Assembly (NCBI GenBank): GCA_009823395.1
Contig: CM020501.1
Location: forward strand, 22,309,861-22,373,860
DNA: 64,000 nucleotides
Direction of reading: 5' to 3'
Source: Thamnaconus septentrionalis
Lineage: Eukaryota > Chordata > Actinopteri > Tetraodontiformes > Monacanthidae
Position numbers and translations under genes: made by a program. The notes below the pieces were generated by a model. It was not told where the DNA came from, ran no database searches, and saw nothing but the letters and a program-made list of their open reading frames with translations. Positions within the stretch are counted from its first letter, which is position 1. Every line of letters begins with the position of its first letter. Shown piece by piece: positions 21,441-32,404 of this stretch.

Positions 21441-22747
21441 AAACGCACGCTCGCGCACACACACGCCGATTCCAGGGTGTTTATTTCTTTAAGTGCCGTC
21501 TTTATTTGCGGCAGCTAAAAAGGGTTTTTATATTTCTAATCTGTAGTGAAACGCAGAGTGGGGGAAAAAAACAGACTTTTTTTCAATCAAGTGGTGGTGG
21601 AGGTTCCAGATGGAAGTATACTTAAGTGTTTCATCCTCACTGGCTGGATTGTCATTTTTTTCATCTTCTTCTACTTGTTATTTTTAAATGAGCTAATAAA
21701 GTTCACCAAAAACCAATAAACAGCCAGAATTACATCACTGGCGCTTTAATTCCGACTGGGGCTACTGCTACGCTCACACACGGATGCTAATACGCTAATC
21801 TCGCGCTTTTTACAGCCTCTGTTATTTGGCCTTTTTAGTACACATTTACAGAGTAAATAATTACAGATTTTGATTTTTTTTTTCTTTTTGTACATTTATT
21901 TAAAATGTATATGTATTTTTTTTTTTTTTTTTTTTTTTGTAGAGATGTTGAGCGCAGCAACATAGAGCAGACATTTCAACAGATTCATAAGATCCACCAA
22001 CACCTCGAGCCTGCGGAACATTTTCCTCATTTCTACCAGTGAAAATAAATCATCACTTGCTTTTCTTTTCCTACCCGAATGTCAGGAAACGGGAGCAGAG
22101 ACATTCTCTCAACAGCCACCAACCGATTTATTCAATAAACAGCATTTTTTTTTTCATTTTCATTTATATATTTTTTCCCCAAAGGACAAACAGCGGTCAG
22201 GGATGTCAATCTGTCTGCTTCCTGTTTCTGTGACCCAACCAAGTCCCTGCGTGGTTTTGGGATTAAAAAAAAAAAAGAAAATAATAAAAACAATTACCAC
22301 CACTGTTCTTTTTTTAGCATGGTGTTTCAAACACGGACGCTTCCACAGAGCCGAGACACTCACCCCTCTCTAAACTTCTCCCTCAGCTGCTCCTCCGTCC
22401 CGCCACGACTGCAACCATCATCATCGCTGCAGCTCTCAGAGGCTCCGACCGCCGTCAGACGCAGCCAAACAAGGGGAAAAAAAAAGAAAATAAAAAATAA
22501 AAGGCCAAAGTGGCCGCGGCCTGGAATCCATCGGTGTTATGATCAGACACGTACCCGCGATAAAACCCGGATAAATCCAGTCAGCGCTTCTGGTTCTGCT
22601 GATGGGAGACATAACGTCAGCTCTTTATGTCTCGTGCAGCTTTGGGAAAATGAAGAGCCGCCAGAATTTTAGTACAGTTCAAAGATTTCCATTTGGGAGG
22701 GAAAACTAAAATGAACAAATTGTCATTAACGATTGTTCGGAGGAATC

Positions 22748-22749
<2 letters not shown>
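21441..22749. other. AT-rich unassigned stretch
   Basis: Contains a 23-bp T run at 21916-21938 and an A run at 22265-22275. 22320-22680 is more GC-balanced but shows no recognisable coding sequence. Confidence 0.45.

Positions 22750-22801
<52 letters not shown>
22750..22801. repeat. (TA)26 microsatellite
   Basis: Perfect alternating AT run; cruciform-prone. Confidence 0.95.
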
Positions 22802-22804
<3 letters not shown>

Positions 22805-23286
22805 AAAAAAAAAACTTGTCATGAATTCTTTATTATATATTTATTAATAACTATGATAAGGGAAAGTAATAATAGAAAGTTGTGCAAAAACTGATCAAAT
22901 TCTGATTATTTCCAGAAGTTTCCTCCCTGGTGGCAAAAGATGGTACTGCCCCCCCCATCCCGCTCCTCCTCTTCCTCGGTTTCTAACTTCCTGTTTACGC
23001 TCAGACGGTCGAACTGCGGCTGAAGGACGGCAACAGCTGGGAGTCGCTCGACTTCCTGGCCAAAGTCACTCGGTCGCCGCCCACGCGTCTTGCACCTCAG
23101 CTGCCAAGAAAGGTCGCGACCCACCGCAGGCAGTCGGGGAGCAGAATCATCATCAGCCCGAGAGGTGATGGTGATGATGATGTCACAACGACAAGCAGGG
23201 AGTCCTGCAACTTTGCTGTCAGAGTTCTTCCACTTCTTTGATTTCTGATATTATTTTGCTTTTCTTAGTTTAAGAGGTCTCCAGGG
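22802..23286. other. Unassigned stretch
   Basis: 22900-23210 is GC-richer with CTCGACTTCC and a GATGATGATG group; the rest is AT-rich. No supported feature. Confidence 0.45.
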
Positions 23287-23316
23287 TTTTTTGTTTGTTT
23301 GTTTGTTTGTTTTTTG
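23287..23316. repeat. (TTTG)n microsatellite
   Basis: About five TTTG units flanked by T runs. Confidence 0.85.
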
Positions 23317-24323
23317 AAGATATTGTAGAATTGTCTATAAAAACAAACATTTTAATGACGATTCCTGTTAATGTGTTTTCAAAATTTTTAGAGTTTTAAG
23401 TTTGGACATGTGCAGTTTTAAATTTCTCACAGCATCGAGAGTTAATTAAATAAATAAACATCTCAAACAAAGCAGGAACATTTTAAAACTCCAATTTAAA
23501 TGACGATGCTGCAGGAATTTAATTTGTCAAAACAAAACCAAACAAAAATACAGTCTTCATCAGAAATTACATGTGCAGCACAGAAAACCTAGAGTGACAA
23601 CAAATATGTGCTTATTACGGTCATAATCAGGAAAATTTATTAATGTATTTATTTATTCTTGTATACAATCACAAACATTTTTCTGAATTGACATTTTCTT
23701 GGAGTGGAAGGAGGGTTTATGTTCGCTTCTTTTTACCACAATCATAATAAAAACAAATGATCAATGAGGCTCAAATTTTAATTTTAGAATTAATTTACCA
23801 ATTAATGTCCAGTATTATAAGTCTCAAGTGACAGTTTACAATGTTTCTAACTAAATAATATATCTACATTCTTAATGATATTTAACTGTAAATTAACCTT
23901 CCTAGGCAATTGTTTTTTAACAGTTTGTCTTTTTTTTTAATTGTAGCCATCTAAACATTTCACTTAAGGTCTTATTATTCATTTATTTATTTTTCGGCAA
24001 CATTTATTTCAATGTTGCTGCTCTGTTCATTTCTCTAAAATTGAATCAGTAAATCAGACACCGCCGAACAAACACCAGGAGCTTCGTTTCAAAACCGCTG
24101 TCGCGTCTCTTGTTTCTTCTTTTTTCAACTGAGGCTCCTCTGCATTAATTGCAATCATCTATTTTATTTTATGATCTTATGAGTGGGGCTAGATGGAGGA
24201 CAACCTCTCTGACTCACACTCATCATATATTTTTTGTGTGCATTTAATATCTGGAAATAAAAAAAATACAAAAAAAACAGTTTGAGAAGCTTTTGAACAG
24301 AGTTCGGCTCTTGTTGCTGGAGG
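23317..24323. other. AT-rich unassigned stretch
   Basis: Long AT-rich interval with TTTA-type groups (23640-23660, 23980-23995). No element ends or coding signal. Confidence 0.5.
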
Positions 24324-24327
24324 TGCA

Positions 24328-24350
24328 GCGGCAGCAGCAGCAGCAGCAGC
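24328..24350. repeat. (GCA)n trinucleotide repeat
   Basis: Seven GCA/GCG units. The flanking frame shows no protein family. Confidence 0.85.
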
Positions 24351-25035
24351 ACTGAGGCCCACTCGGCTGTCTGGTTCAATCAGACGTGAAGGAAACTGAA
24401 GTTGTCGTCTGAGTTCAAACACAACATCGTCAACAAAAACCAACAACTTTGCGTCTTTTCACTGAGAAATCCAGAGACACTTAGAGCGTCGTCCCGCCTC
24501 CTATTTCTCTCCGACCACCTGACTGGCCGACAAAAATAAAAACCCGGCCAATGACCTGCGAGCAGTTTTCCTTTTGACTGACACCGACAACAACAACAAC
24601 AGCATCAACAAAAAAATATTTGACCAACATTTGTCGGCCGCCGGGCTCCAAACTCCAGCATCAGCCTTAACGCCATGACTTATTCAGGAACTTTATTGGT
24701 GTGTTAATAATTAATCAGCTAATTAAAGGGGGTGGTGGTGTGATGGGGGTGGGCGGGGCTAAATGCCTCTTTACCAGTGGGCTTTTGGTAAGTGCATGGT
24801 TTGGCGGAGCGCGACAGAGCGGCGCCGGGGGCCGAGAGGCGGCAACACAATCAGCAACAAATAAAGTTTCTAATGGCTCCAACCTGCAGCAGCGTCACGA
24901 GTCAAGAATCGCAACTCAGACACCTTCCCTCAATAAAAGATAAAACCGCCAGCCACAACTGAAAATCTGAATTTAGATGATGTACATTTTCAAATTGTCA
25001 GCAATGTTATTCGGAAAATACTGCAGTTTTTTCTG
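24351..25035. other. Unassigned stretch
   Basis: Includes an ACAACAACAACAACAGC group at about 24587-24603 and a G-rich stretch at 24727-24756 with quadruplex potential. No gene. Confidence 0.45.

Positions 25036-25079
<44 letters not shown>
25036..25079. repeat. (TA)n microsatellite
   Basis: About 22 TA units with one G interruption at the left. Confidence 0.95.
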
Positions 25080-25083
<4 letters not shown>

Positions 25084-25545
25084 GGATACAAATTTTCTTG
25101 GAATGGAGAAATGAAAAAAACACAACATGAAACTGGATCAATTTCTGGATCAAATCTCAATATTCCTATACATGAAATTGGAAAGGGATGCATTAAAAAA
25201 ATCACAATGGTGAGGAAAAATTATTTTTAGTGCAAAATAATTTAGCCGAATCTGCCTCCAAAAGTAAGAATAATGATTAAAAAAAAAAAGACATGTTTAA
25301 TTTGCTGCCAATTGAAAAGTTTGGGAGGAAGCTCAAAAATTTCATCTCAGCAAATAAATCCACAAACTTATTGCACATAAAATAAAATCAGAATCAGGAT
25401 GTGTGAAAAGTCGTAAAATTGTTGTTGTAAATCATGAAAGATGACAAGGAAGAATCATCCTGCTAGAAAAAAAAAAATCTAATAAATGAACAACAGAACG
25501 ATGTAGGCTGGCAGATACAAAGTGGCAAAGTTGGCAGTCCTGCCT
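25080..25545. other. AT-rich unassigned stretch
   Basis: No recognisable feature apart from short A runs. Confidence 0.5.
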
Positions 25546-25548
25546 TGC

Positions 25549-25565
25549 GACCCCAGGGGGCAGTA
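25549..25565 (+). promoter_or_regulatory. CTCF-like motif
   Basis: ACCCCAGGGGGCAGTA fits most of the CTCF core; the last position is weak. Confidence 0.25.
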
Positions 25566-25710
25566 AGAGTGTGTGTGTATTTATTTATCCATTTACGATG
25601 TTTTGGGGGATTGGAGGCTGAAGCACCGAGCTGCTCGTTAAAACTTCCGCTGAGTTTCCCTTCTGCTCCTAGAAAAGTTTGAGTCCATCGACAAGAGCTA
25701 ATATTACAAT

Positions 25711-26340
25711 TCCTGGTTCCTCCTACTGCCTCCTGGTTCCTACTGGTTCCTCCTACTGCCTCCTGGTTCCTACTGGTACCTCCTGCTGCCTCCTGGTTCC
25801 TACTGGTAACTCCTACTGCCCCATGGTTCCTACTGGTAACTCCTACTGCCTCCTGGTTCCTACTGGTACCTCCTGCTGCCTCCTGGTTCCTACTGGTTCC
25901 TCCTACTGCCTCCTGGTTCCTACTGGTGGTTCCTACTGTAACTCCCTGCCCCTGGTTCCTACTGGTACCTCCTGCTGCCTCCTGGTTCCTACATCCTACT
26001 GCCTCCTGGTTCCTACTGGTACCTCCTGCTGCCTCCTGGTTCCTACTGGTAACTCCTACTGCCTCCTGGTTCACACTGGCTGCTCTTAGTTATTCCTGGT
26101 TCCTACTGGTAACTCCTACTGCCCCATGGTTCCTACTGGTACCTCCTGCTGCCTCCTGGTTCATACTGGCTGCTCTTAGTTATTCCTGGTTCCTACTGGT
26201 TCCTCCTACTGCCTCCTGGTTCATACTGGTTCTTCTTAGTTACTCCGACCTCCTCCTGGTTCTTCTTAGTTACTCCGACTTCCCCCTGGTTCCTCTTAGT
26301 TATTCCTGGTTCCTACTACTGGTTCCTACTGATGTCTCCA
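25711..26340. repeat. Minisatellite, 30-bp unit
   Basis: About twenty units of a 30-bp sequence alternating TCCTACTGCC, TCCTGGTTCC and TACTGGTACC segments, itself built from 10-bp sub-repeats. The right third switches to a variant unit with GCTGCTCTTAGTTATTCC. Because 30 is a multiple of three, frames stay open for more than 130 codons on the plus strand and 200 on the minus strand (repeat EAVGGTSRNQ). These are not supported as genes. Confidence 0.95.
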
Positions 26341-26862
26341 TGTTCCTCCTACTTCCTCCTTCTTCCTCCCGCTCAGAGTCACACGTTGGCTTTTCTGAAT
26401 CATTAGAAATAAAAACAGCAACCAGAAATCCCAGCAGACAGGTGCAACCCCCCACCCTCACCACCATCACCCTCTACCACCTCCCTTCCAGGATTCCTGT
26501 CTACCTTTCTATTGCCTGAACTGGGATTCCCCCCTGCTAATGTTGCTGGTTCACTGCATTCTTTCCACACCAGCACCGCCAAAAATAACAGTCAGGTGTC
26601 ATTTCTGTGGCTTCTCGTGCTGTTTTCATTTTTATTTTTTTTTTTTTGTGGTCCACAACACACCATGGATGGACAGGAAGTCAGGAAGTGGACCCACTGG
26701 CCACCGGCTGCTTCACAGCTTTTAAACACAGCACCCAGTGAGTGACGGAGGAGAAAAGTGGAGACCTTAAAGTAGAGGATTGTTCTTATTTTTTTCCCCT
26801 CGCTTCTTGCCTGTCAAAAGACGATGATGTTCGTTTGGAAGGGGGCTAAAACAAAGCAAGGC
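26341..26862. other. Unassigned stretch
   Basis: Pyrimidine-rich at the left (26341-26500), with a T run at 26632-26647. No gene or element. Confidence 0.45.
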
Positions 26863-26881
26863 AAAAAAAAAAAAAAAAAAA
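26863..26881. repeat. Poly(A) tract
   Basis: Run of 19 A residues. Confidence 0.85.
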
Positions 26882-26976
26882 TTGGGTCTGAGGCAACAAA
26901 GCTGAAATTCCTCATCAGTGTTTTTAGGTTTTTTTTTCTCCCAGTGAGAAGAAACAAAGTGAAAACACTAGGAGGA

Positions 26977-27007
26977 GAATGGCGTCTCTCTCTGAGAGAC
27001 GCCATTC
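26977..27007. repeat. Perfect hairpin (14-bp arms, 3-nt loop)
   Basis: GAATGGCGTCTCTC, then TCT, then its exact reverse complement. An arm this long and perfect is not expected by chance in one window. It could be a recent palindrome-forming event, the core of a tiny inverted-repeat element, or a structured RNA. No mismatched duplex extends beyond the arms, so it is too short for a microRNA precursor. Confidence 0.9.
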
Positions 27008-27278
27008 ATCAATCTTTGCTGAAATCTGATGCAAGCTTTAACCAACCGAAGAACCAACAGAGCCACTGACGTTAAAACACATTTTGAAGATTTCATGTTA
27101 TTTAATTTTAGTTATTCTAACTCTGAACGTCCGCTCGATGTTTTTAAAACAACAGAAAGTCCAACGATCGGCTCCTGTGCCGACGGGACCTGACGGATCG
27201 TCTGACAAATCTGTCGTTAAACTGCAGCGACCGAACCCACGACACGACACGTTAAACACAAAACAGCGACGTGAAAAC

Positions 27279-27303
27279 ACGCGCGCGCGCACGCGCACAC
27301 GCA
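27279..27303. repeat. (CG)n/(CA)n run
   Basis: Alternating CG and CA units; Z-DNA-prone. Confidence 0.8.
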
Positions 27304-27500
27304 TCCGAGCGAGACGCCATTAAATAAATCAATCAGCGCCAAGCGAATAGGTTAATTATCCAATATGTTTGATTAATCCGTGCGATTAGCGACGCGGCTG
27401 CCAGAAATATGAGCGAGCGTCGGCAGATCAATCAGCAGCTGGTTTCATAGGTTAATAGTCACGCTAATTGGCCAGCAGCGGCTGATGAATGGCGGCGGGG
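27304..27500. other. Candidate conserved non-coding block
   Basis: Very dense homeodomain/PBC-type cores: CATTAAATAAATCAATCAG, GGTTAATTATCC, TTTGATTAATCC, GCGATTAGCG, AGATCAATCAG and GCTAATTGGCC. No simple repeats inside. It is the strongest enhancer-like block by motif density, but conservation is untested. Confidence 0.35.
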
Positions 27501-27919
27501 GGTGGAGGGTTGGAGGGGTGACGTGGGGAGGGGTGGAGACGTGATGAAACGGCGTCACCGGAGAGAAGTTTTAATAAAAAATATTTCTGGCCGCTGTGAA
27601 ACCCGAGCCCAGGTCGTAAAAATCAAACATTCAGCGAGTTGGTGGATCAGGCCCGACCTGTTGGCCGCTTCCAGCTGCTTCAGTAAATTATTGACCTCGA
27701 GCCAAAGGAGGGGAGGAAGAGCAAAACATCCACAATCTTGACGTTTGATTTTTTTTAAAAATTTTTTCACAGAGAAAACTGCAGCGAAACAGCCGCTGAA
27801 AAGTTCAGAGCAGAACTCAAACCTGAATCACAGCAGAGCTGAAGCGAGGCCAGCAGCTGGCTAACTAGCCCACAAGCTAACTAGCGTAACTTCATGGACG
27901 TTAATCCGGTTGGATAACA
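27501..27919. other. Unassigned stretch
   Basis: G-rich at 27495-27540, otherwise mixed. No supported gene. Confidence 0.45.
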
Positions 27920-27932
27920 GGACCTTTGACCT
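27920..27932 (-). promoter_or_regulatory. Nuclear-receptor DR1 site (one mismatch)
   Basis: On the minus strand AGGTCAAAGGTCC: two AGGTCA-type half sites spaced by one base, the second with a terminal mismatch. DR1 is the known binding arrangement for HNF4, RXR and PPAR-type receptors. Confidence 0.4.
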
Positions 27933-28233
27933 CTGGAGTCCTGAAGCCTTTCAGTCAGAAAACGTTCGAACATTTATTTATTTTTGTTTTGATTTTTTTG
28001 CCGCTGCACATCTTAAAACAAAGAAGTTAAATGACCTGAGAAAATGCTGCACAATCTGGAAGTTTGTCAGGATTTACACAAAACTTCCAGTTAGTTGAAA
28101 AAAAAGGTTTCTGAAAAAAATTTTAACCTCTTTTATTTTTCCCCCCCGTGAAGAAAATTCTAATCTTCTCAAATTCTGATTCTCCACCAAACCTCCAGAT
28201 TTCCGATTCTTCCAAACGATAACCCAGAAAGGA

Positions 28234-28246
28234 AGGTCAAAGGTCA
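28234..28246 (+). promoter_or_regulatory. Perfect nuclear-receptor DR1 site
   Basis: AGGTCAAAGGTCA is an exact DR1. It is the middle of three such sites within 720 bp. Confidence 0.5.
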
Positions 28247-28415
28247 CATGTTTTCAGGGTAGAAGGAGCTTTGCCTCCAGACGGTGACCAACCCCCTCTC
28301 TACACAATTCAACAAGGCCTGTTCCAATGTGTTGCACAGCTGCACCTCTCCACCAGAGAGGGCGCCAAACCCCAAGTCCGCAGGAGCTCCTACCTGGATT
28401 CTCTCAGGCGTCCAA

Positions 28416-28423
28416 CTGCTGCC

Positions 28424-28454
<31 letters not shown>

Positions 28455-28475
28455 CTGCCACTGCTGCTGCTGCTC
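28416..28475. repeat. Interrupted (CTG)n repeat
   Basis: About eighteen CTG-type units broken by CCG and CCA. All three plus-strand frames stay open through it (poly-Ala, poly-Leu, poly-Cys), so none is evidence of coding. Confidence 0.9.
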
Positions 28476-28614
28476 TGGTTTCCTCTCAGCAGGAGTCAGA
28501 CAATCAGCTTTGTTCACAGCAGCCTGGCGAGGAAAAAAAAAAGAGACAAAACACAACGACGCAGCTTTTTACTTCAATTATCCAAACAAGCAAGAACGAC
28601 AAATCTGTGGAGGC

Positions 28615-28634
28615 TGACCTCTGACCTCTGACCT
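28615..28634 (-). promoter_or_regulatory. Triple AGGTCA direct repeat (tandem DR1)
   Basis: Three TGACCT half sites at 28615, 28622 and 28629, each spaced by one base, give AGGTCAG units on the minus strand. It may be a nuclear-receptor element or a short 7-bp tandem repeat. Confidence 0.4.
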
Positions 28635-28934
28635 CTGGATCAGAGGCAGAGAGAATCAGAACGAGACAAACGACAAAACATCACAGAGGGGAAAATTTCT
28701 GCAACAGACATGGAAAAGTGTTCCGGACTTGTTGGAATTGCTCAGGGGAAAAAACAAAGCAAAACAAAAACAAAAACAAAAAAATGCTGCTGCTGCTGAA
28801 CTGGTTCATCACAGAGTCAAAAGAATCAAAGACTCAGTTGAGCTTCTGATTCCTGAACCGCGTTCAGTTTCATGAAACAACGACCAGCGTGAAGCACCGA
28901 GTTCCTGCTGCCGCTTTATTGACTGTTTGCTGAA

Positions 28935-28936
<2 letters not shown>

Positions 28937-29006
<70 letters not shown>
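28937..29006. repeat. (AC)35 microsatellite
   Basis: Long uninterrupted CA array, likely highly polymorphic. Confidence 0.97.
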
Positions 29007-29008
<2 letters not shown>

Positions 29009-29230
29009 CTCGGTGATCTAAGTGTGTAATTCAAGGTGACACCAACACGGGTGAGTGGCACCACTGTCAACTGTGTGTGTATGTGAGTGTCGTGTGTTTG
29101 TGTGTATGTGTGCATACACCATTAGCTCTCACACATACACAATGCTGTTCAATAACTTGTCGTTCACTTCATTAACACACACGTCAACAACTCAATCAGG
29201 CTTGAAGAATATTTTTAAAACAATAACAAC

Positions 29231-29272
29231 GTGCGCGTGTGTGCGTGTGTGTGTGTGTGTGTGTGCATGTGT
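29231..29272. repeat. (GT)n microsatellite
   Basis: GT run with CG interruptions at its left. Confidence 0.9.
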
Positions 29273-29344
29273 TTGAGTCTGCTGTCAGTCCAACCAGCGG
29301 AGCAACAACAGCGGTGAGGCAGAAACACTCCAGATGTCACCTAC

Positions 29345-29392
29345 GAGAGAGAGAGAGAGAGAGAGAGAGAGTGTGTGTGTGTGTGTGTGTGT
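29345..29392. repeat. Compound (GA)13(GT)11 microsatellite
   Basis: Two abutting dinucleotide arrays. It forms an inverted pair with 29463-29512. Confidence 0.95.
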
Positions 29393-29462
29393 GATGTGAA
29401 CAGTGATGATGGTGGTGGTGAGACCTTGTCTTGACTCATCTGAACTTAAATGCTCTTTTGGG

Positions 29463-29512
29463 ACACACACACACACACACACACACTCTCTCTCTCTCTC
29501 TCTCTCTCTCTT
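29463..29512. repeat. Compound (AC)n(TC)n microsatellite
   Basis: The reverse complement in both type and order of 29345-29392, separated from it by 70 bp. Confidence 0.95.
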
Positions 29513-30507
29513 CTGGGTCAGCGGCAGGTCTCGGCCATCATGCAGTCATCAAACTGTGAGTGTGAAAGTGTTTGCGCACAAGAGTGTGAGTCTGACAAGA
29601 CAAACTGTGGAAAGTGTGTGCGTTCGTGTGCGCGCGCACGTGTGCGTGTGTGTTTGTACAGTACATTATGTACATACATCCATTCTGCCGTCGCCTCCGT
29701 TTTCACCCTGCTCCCATGTAACTCCACCCATGTAACTCCACCCACTTCCAGGGTGCGGACCCTTCCCCAATCCTTCAGACCCTCTTTGTTGCCGGGGAAA
29801 CTTTGGCCATTCGCTCGTCTCTCTGCGCTGCCGCTAAATTTTGCTCCAACTTATTTCAAGGTGCTGAGACGGTTCCGATAAACGTCCGAATCATCGTATT
29901 GATATTGGCTGTAGTAACAATTCTGATGGGAATAAATGATCAGTAAAAATTGTTTTAAAACCAAGACATTTAAAATAATTGATTATTTAAGTTCACTGCA
30001 ATAAGAACAACTGAAACAATAACACATCTAAAATGGTCGTATGCACCACAGGTTTTATTTTTATTGTCATTTCTGACGGTTAAAAATAAAAAATAAATCT
30101 CAGTGTGTTTCTTTAAAAAAAAAAATATTGGAATAATAATTTTAGAATTAACGTTAAATAAAAAAACCTATAAAACTTGATCAAGAAATTGTGGAAAATT
30201 AAAGGTTTTTACTCAATGATAACTTTCTAGTAGTATTAACTAATTATATCATTAATTATTAGTTAATTATATAAATAATATTAGTCATAATATTATGGAT
30301 GATCATTGATCTTATAACACAGTTTTTGTTTCCGACCCATCTGTCGGTTGCCAGGCAGAGACAGGAGGGGAAAAAAACAAAAAACCTGAGTAGGAGTTGC
30401 TGAGGGTCACATGACCGGCAGGATGCCGACACGTCTGCCTGTTGGTTCCAATTCTGATGAATCAGAAATGGCAGAAAACACACTGTGATTGTATTTATTC
30501 AGCATTC
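29513..30507. other. Unassigned stretch
   Basis: 29513-29880 is mixed with a degenerate GT run (29610-29655) and two copies of ATGTAACTCCACCCA (29716-29745). 29880-30507 is AT-rich. No gene. Confidence 0.5.
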
Positions 30508-30542
30508 CCACACACACACATACACACACACACACACACACG
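30508..30542. repeat. (CA)n microsatellite
   Basis: CA run with one TA interruption. Confidence 0.9.
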
Positions 30543-30650
30543 CAGGTCAAGGGAAGTCAAGTCGCACAGAGCCAGAAAGAAAATTGAACAAGAGGGAGGA
30601 ACAGCGGCGAACAAAGGAGGCGGACGACAGAGAGCAGGAGAGGTTAACGC

Positions 30651-30713
30651 CGGGAGGAGGAGAAGAAGAAGAAGAAAGGGGGTGGTGGTATAGGAGGAGG
30701 AGGAGGAGGAGGA
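30651..30713. repeat. (GAA)n/(GGA)n purine tract
   Basis: GAA units followed by a TGGTGGTA interruption and GGA units. Confidence 0.85.
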
Positions 30714-30719
30714 CGTAGA

Positions 30720-30915
30720 ACTCACTCAACCTGAAGCAACGGCCAAATAAAGGACGGCCGACGAGGAAGAGAATCGTTAGAAAATTGATTTGCCGGTGTC
30801 CATCGGGGGGAGCTCTAATTGACGGAGCGATATTAAAAGTTCCGCCCATGTGGCAACACGGCGAGAGGACGAACCCTCGAGACGCACGACGAGAGAAAAG
30901 AGTTTTAGGATCGAC
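30720..30915. other. Candidate regulatory block
   Basis: CpG-containing repeat-free sequence with ATCGTTAGAAAATTGATT and GCTCTAATTGACGG cores. Enhancer role is inferred from composition only. Confidence 0.22.
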
Positions 30916-31510
30916 CCGGGAAAAACAGAAAGAGGAAGAAAAACCTCCAGGGGATCCCCTCAGAGCAGAACCGGGCCCGCCAGCATTCCCAGATGAGGAA
31001 GAGGCGGGGCTACGGCCTGGCTGGCAGGAAACAGGAAGCTGCTGCTGCAGCAGTCCGTCCAATCACAACGTTTCCAACCTTTCTGGTCCAGCTGAGCGAA
31101 ACAAATATATAAGACATTTATATAAGACAATTAATGTTGGACTCATGCACCGGTCTAGTTGAGGTTCTGAACGGGACCAGGACCGTCACGTTATGAAGAC
31201 GAAACCAGGGTCAGTCAGGGCCCTGAAGACGAGGCAGAGCCTCTGAAAGCATCACGCGGCGGCTGGTTGGAGCTCTGGGAGAAGCTCCAGAGACGGACTG
31301 CCGGATCTCTACTCCTAAAAATAACAACCGCCGAAGCCACGTGCAGCTCCGTCACCACGTCCAGGTTGTCAGAGGTGATCAGATAAAGCAGCGCTAGGTC
31401 GCCCCCCTGTGGAGCTGCAGGACGGACAGAAATTGCAGAAATGGAAAATGCACACAGCACTACTGCGCGCACGCACGTCTGAATTAAAGCTGGTGCAGGT
31501 TTGTCTTGCT
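30916..31510. other. Unassigned stretch, long minus-strand open frame
   Basis: A minus-strand frame (31215-31637) is open for 140 codons. It includes a plausible-looking segment (GDLALLYLITSDNLDVV) but runs into the transposon at 31511, so it cannot be one intact gene. I cannot assign it. Confidence 0.35.
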
Positions 31511-32404
31511 CAGGGGTTGGCAAACCCCGGCTCCGGAGCCGCATGCGGATCTTCTGCGCCCCTGCAGTGGCTCCCTTTGACGTTGAAAAACAAGCAAACA
31601 AAGAAAAAGGAAACACCAAAAACCACTTAATTAACATTAAAATACTTTTTAGCCATTTTTATGGCCCCGTTTACAAGAAGAAGACCTGGAGCCCGGTGTA
31701 TTTACAGAAGTAGCAGCTTGCTAGCTTAGCACTGCAAAGACAGCAAAGAACGCACGCAAAAAGACGGTGTGCATAGACAACAAAGTTGAACTTCTGCTTC
31801 GAGTTACTTACTTACTATCGCTGCCATCTTTGCATCGTATCCGCAAATGTTTTGGTGCTAATGATATATGCAGGCTCCATAAACGCCCAGAAATTCGGCA
31901 CCCGCTGAGTCAGGAGCACAAATTGCGCCTTAGTAACCCAGCCGCATTTTGCGACCTAGATCGTCAGATATAGTAACGGTGCAAACGTCAATCACCGGAT
32001 GTTTAATTTCCAACGGAATACTTTATTTTTATTGCTGTCAAATAACACGCGCATTGGCTTTCCCCCCCGAACTCACGCCAAGAAAGAGACACACAGCCCC
32101 ACAGCCTCAGGTGTCTGTCACTCTTTTAAAGAGGCAGTATAATGGCCCCTGGCTCCAGGTGAATGTTTTTTGATGGCAGATGCGGCAAGATGGCTCTTTT
32201 GATAGTGAATGTTGCCAACCCCTGGTTCATACATAACATTAAAATAAAAAAAAAAAAACAACAAAAAACAAGCAACAAATACGTTATATGCAGCGTATTA
32301 TTTCATTTTAAATGTCAAAAAGGGTTTTGAGGCTCCTGGTGTGTTCTTTTCTGGGGGAAACGGATCCAAATGGGTCTCTGAGTGGTAGAGGTTGCCGACC
32401 CCTG
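31511..32404. mobile_element. Composite hAT-like non-autonomous element
   Basis: The left end is CAGGGGTTGGCAAACC and the right end GGTTGCCGACCCCTG. GTCTTGCT lies directly outside both (31503-31510 and 32405-32412), a perfect 8-bp duplication as made by hAT transposases. An additional internal terminus GTTGCCAACCCCTG ends at 32224. The last 125 bp match a different hAT-like repeat family (reverse complement: AGACCCATTTGGATCCG). No intact transposase is seen. Confidence 0.85.

Noticed and set aside
25463..26074. 203-codon minus-strand open frame
   Set aside because: It is the translation of a 30-bp minisatellite; period divisible by three keeps frames open on both strands. No non-repeat domain is present.
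26977..27007. MicroRNA precursor
   Set aside because: The stem is only 14 bp with a 3-nt loop, too short for Drosha/Dicer substrates.
31215..31637. 140-codon minus-strand frame with a plausible segment
   Set aside because: Its start lies inside the hAT-like element at 31511, so the frame joins unrelated sequences. No homologue is recognised.
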